Below, piece after piece: positions 62,343 through 64,000 of a stretch of DNA of 64,000 nucleotides. The translations under genes and the position numbers were made by a program. Origin of the DNA: Herbaspirillum robiniae (lineage in GTDB: Bacteria; Pseudomonadota; Gammaproteobacteria; Burkholderiales; Burkholderiaceae_D); the NCBI RefSeq assembly GCF_002213415.1, contig NZ_NJGU01000007.1:186001-250000 (forward strand), given 5' to 3'. Position 1 is the first letter of the stretch; every line of letters begins with the position of its first letter. Below the pieces are notes generated by a model. It saw only the letters and a program-made list of their open reading frames with translations. It did not search any database and was not told the DNA's origin.

Positions 62343-63281
62343 ATGGGACAAGGACATTCGCACGTTCCTCCGCAAGGAGGTAATGAAAGGGCGCTGAAGA
62401 TCGCACTGGCCCTGACGTCGACGTTTCTGATTGCAGAGGCCGTTGCGGGTGTTCTTACCCAAAGCCTTGCGTTGATCTCCGACGCTGCACACATGCTTAC
62501 AGACAGTGCAGCGTTGGCGATCGCTCTATTCGCAATCCGGATCGGCAAGCGACCGGCAGATGCGAAGCGCACTTTTGGCTATGCACGTTACGAGATCCTG
62601 GCCGCGCTTTTCAATGCGGTTATGCTCTTCGCAGTGGCAATCTACATCCTGGTCGAGGCATACAAGAGATTTACGTCACCTCCCGAGATTCAGTCGGGGG
62701 CTATGCTTGTAGTGGCCGTTCTGGGGCTGATTATTAATTTGATCAGCATGCGCATGTTGACGTCGCGAAAAGATGAAAGCCTGAACGTTAAAGGGGCGTA
62801 TCTGGAAGTATGGAGCGACATGCTGGGATCGGTGGGTGTCATCGCAGGTGCGCTGATCATCCGATTCACCGGTTGGGATTGGGTAGATACCGTCATCGCC
62901 GTAGCGATCGGTCTGTGGGTGCTGCCGCGTACATGGACGTTGCTGAAAGAGAGTATCAACGTTTTGCTGGAGGCAACACCTGCACACGTGAATCCCGACG
63001 AAATCCAGGAAGCAATCCTGGGAGTTGAAGGAGCTCAATCAATTCACGATCTTCACATCTGGTCCATCTCGAACGACAAGGTGAGTTTGACTGCTCACGT
63101 TGTCTACGACCCCCGCACATATAACATCGAAGTACTCGGAAAGATCCGGAAGTTGTTAGCTGAAAAATTCGACATTCATCACGTCACCATTCAATTGGAA
63201 GACCTGCCATGCGAGCAGGCGGCTGAACAGCACACCTTTTCTCCGATCGGTAAGGAGGGCGAAAATGATCATCAACACTAG
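62343..63281 (+). CDS. czcD: CzcD cation diffusion facilitator
   Basis: A 312-aa six-helix CDF transporter moving Zn, Co or Cd from cytosol to periplasm. An N-terminal His-bearing start (GQGHSHVPPQGG), the helix-2 site ALISDAAHMLTDSAAL (about residues 43-58), the helix-5 site YLEVWSDMLGSVGVI and the cytoplasmic domain (IHDLHIWSISNDKVSLTAHVV, shown in part: SIHDLHIWSISNDKVSLTAH) match CzcD of Cupriavidus. A His-rich C-terminus (NDHQH) ends it. GAGG precedes ATG. It lies 9 nt after czcA, and its 3' end contains the ribosome site and start of the next gene. Confidence 0.93.
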   Translation: MGQGHSHVPPQGGNERALKIALALTSTFLIAEAVAGVLTQSLALISDAAHMLTDSAALAIALFAIRIGKRPADAKRTFGYARYEILAALFNAVMLFAVAIYILVEAYKRFTSPPEIQSGAMLVVAVLGLIINLISMRMLTSRKDESLNVKGAYLEVWSDMLGSVGVIAGALIIRFTGWDWVDTVIAVAIGLWVLPRTWTLLKESINVLLEATPAHVNPDEIQEAILGVEGAQSIHDLHIWSISNDKVSLTAHVVYDPRTYNIEVLGKIRKLLAEKFDIHHVTIQLEDLPCEQAAEQHTFSPIGKEGENDHQH

Positions 63282-63786
63282 CCGTTGGCTCAAACTATCA
63301 TTGATAGCCACATTAGCAACTTTGATCTCTGCTTGTGCGACCCCCGCACGTGACACCGTGCCGTGCACGATACAGCAGCAGCACGCGCGCTGTGTCGCGG
63401 TTCCGGTGCATGACGATGAGCATGAAGATGAGGCCAAGGCGCTGACGCCGGCGCCGGAGGGATTCGGCTATCTCTACATAACGAGGCCATATGCGCAGCA
63501 GCGTAGCGTTAAGGCTAAGTTGTTTGTGAATGATGTATTTCTTGCGGAGCTTGGGCCGAAGAGCTTTGCTCGCATCAAGATTCGGCAAGGGGTGTACCGG
63601 ATTAAGATCACCGCCGAAAAAACTGAAGACGTCTTTATTTCGGTAGGAATGAAGAAGGAGACATTCTTGGAATATCAAATCGCAGAGCACTTCTTTTCGA
63701 CGGAACCCAGTATCAAGCTGGTCAGCAAGGAGCGAGCGAAAGAAAGCATGCAACCACTTGATATGGTGGTTTCACGGAACGACTGA
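63265..63786 (+). CDS. DUF2846-like lipoprotein after czcD
   Basis: A 173-aa lipoprotein: signal with lipobox LISAC (Cys about 24), a short His/Asp/Glu-rich segment (HDDEHEDEAKA, about 49-59) and a beta-rich domain (GFGYLYITRPYAQQRSVKAKLFVND, shown in part: GFGYLYITRPYAQQRSVKAK; KIRQGVYRIKITAE) as in DUF2846 proteins. AAGGAGGG lies inside czcD, and the start overlaps czcD by 17 nt, so it belongs to the czc transcript. A periplasmic metal-buffering role is only a guess. Confidence 0.78.
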   Translation: MIINTSRWLKLSLIATLATLISACATPARDTVPCTIQQQHARCVAVPVHDDEHEDEAKALTPAPEGFGYLYITRPYAQQRSVKAKLFVNDVFLAELGPKSFARIKIRQGVYRIKITAEKTEDVFISVGMKKETFLEYQIAEHFFSTEPSIKLVSKERAKESMQPLDMVVSRND

Positions 63787-63808
63787 AATCGCGAGGAGTT
63801 AAAGAGGG

Positions 63809-63835
63809 AGGACGCATTTATGCGTCCTTTTTTTT
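63809..63835 (+). terminator. rho-independent terminator of the czc operon
   Basis: AGGACGCA-TTTA-TGCGTCCT followed by TTTTTTT, 23 nt after the lipoprotein stop. It marks the end of the czc transcript. Confidence 0.9.
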
Positions 63836-63847
63836 GGATCCAAAATT

Positions 63848-63863
63848 ATTACGCAATCGTAAT
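63848..63863. promoter_or_regulatory. CzcR-type box 3, ATTAC-N6-GTAAT, within a 26-bp palindrome
   Basis: ATTAC-GCAATC-GTAAT, embedded in a longer perfect palindrome (63843-63868, arms AAATTATTACG). It stands between the czc terminator and the next start. It has the same half-sites as boxes 1 and 2. Confidence 0.72.
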
Positions 63864-63896
63864 AATTTAGTTCGATTTTGGTAATTGGTGCCTCTC

Positions 63897-63902
63897 TACA
63901 AT
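63897..63902 (+). promoter_or_regulatory. -10 hexamer TACAAT of the last gene
   Basis: TACAAT begins 34 positions after box 3 ends, as at the other two boxes. A start near 63909 gives a 38-nt leader before the ATG at 63947. Confidence 0.6.
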
Positions 63903-63946
63903 GAACTCATCGTCAAAACGATATTTCACCCCAAAGGAGGTTCACC

Positions 63947-64000
63947 ATGAAGTTCAATTTTTCCAAGGCCGCAATTGCCGCAACCCTGCTGATGTCCTTC
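63947..64000 (+). CDS. partial secreted protein, cut by window end
   Basis: Only 18 residues are visible (KFNFSKAAIAATLLMSF after the initial Met), a typical signal-peptide start with lysines and a hydrophobic core. AAAGGAGG precedes ATG. It follows the czc terminator and is driven by a CzcR-type promoter, so it is probably another periplasmic metal-response protein. Its identity cannot be told from the fragment. Confidence 0.6.
   Translation, partial: MKFNFSKAAIAATLLMSF

Overview
The window looks like a chromosome segment of a high-GC betaproteobacterium of the Burkholderiales, most like Herbaspirillum or another member of the Oxalobacteraceae. This is judged from protein styles only (Gram-negative porin, DUF4148 secreted peptides, an ExuT-like MFS, a Cupriavidus-type czc cluster). 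No rRNA, tRNA or CRISPR was seen.

Region 1 (1-42.4 kb) is GC-rich, densely packed and metabolic. It holds an aspartate dehydrogenase, three MFS permeases, an iron-permease-family protein, a nicotinamidase-like hydrolase, a LysR / ornithine-cyclodeaminase pair, a DMT exporter and a GST. An ArsR regulator faces an old-yellow-enzyme reductase across a perfect 22-bp palindrome. A three-subunit membrane gluconate-type dehydrogenase (Tat-exported small subunit, GMC flavoprotein, tri-heme cytochrome c) follows, then a solitary enlarged fliD. An ExuT-like transporter faces a GntR/FCD regulator across a canonical FCD operator. A sugar module then runs leftward: binding protein, two permeases, ATPase, BadF-type kinase, NagA and a SIS-type NagB-II. 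This fits import of an amino sugar (probably N-acetylglucosamine) and conversion to fructose-6-phosphate. Facing it is a second binding protein co-directional with an OmpR-type response regulator and an EnvZ-like kinase. The shared intergenic region carries two TTACA-N5-TTACA boxes, so this two-component system probably controls the module.

Region 2 (42.4-47 kb) is visibly more AT-rich. It holds a long gene-free stretch, a 16-strand-type porin, a decayed IS21-family element, and a compact three-gene cassette (TIGR04255-family protein plus two unrecognised proteins). The cassette has its own promoter, a palindrome at the predicted start site, translational coupling and a terminator. It is the best candidate here for an undescribed system.

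Region 3 (47-64 kb) is a heavy-metal island. Leftward genes are czcR-czcS, a phosphoethanolamine transferase, a GmhA-like isomerase, a DUF6328 membrane protein, a zinc-ribbon protein and a P1B-4 metal ATPase. Rightward genes are a DUF4148 peptide, czcI, czcC, czcB, czcA, czcD, a DUF2846-like lipoprotein and the start of a further secreted protein cut by the window end. Three promoters share the same box (ATTAC-N6-GTAAT) with a -10 hexamer at an identical 33-nt distance, which points to one CzcR regulon covering efflux-associated and envelope genes.
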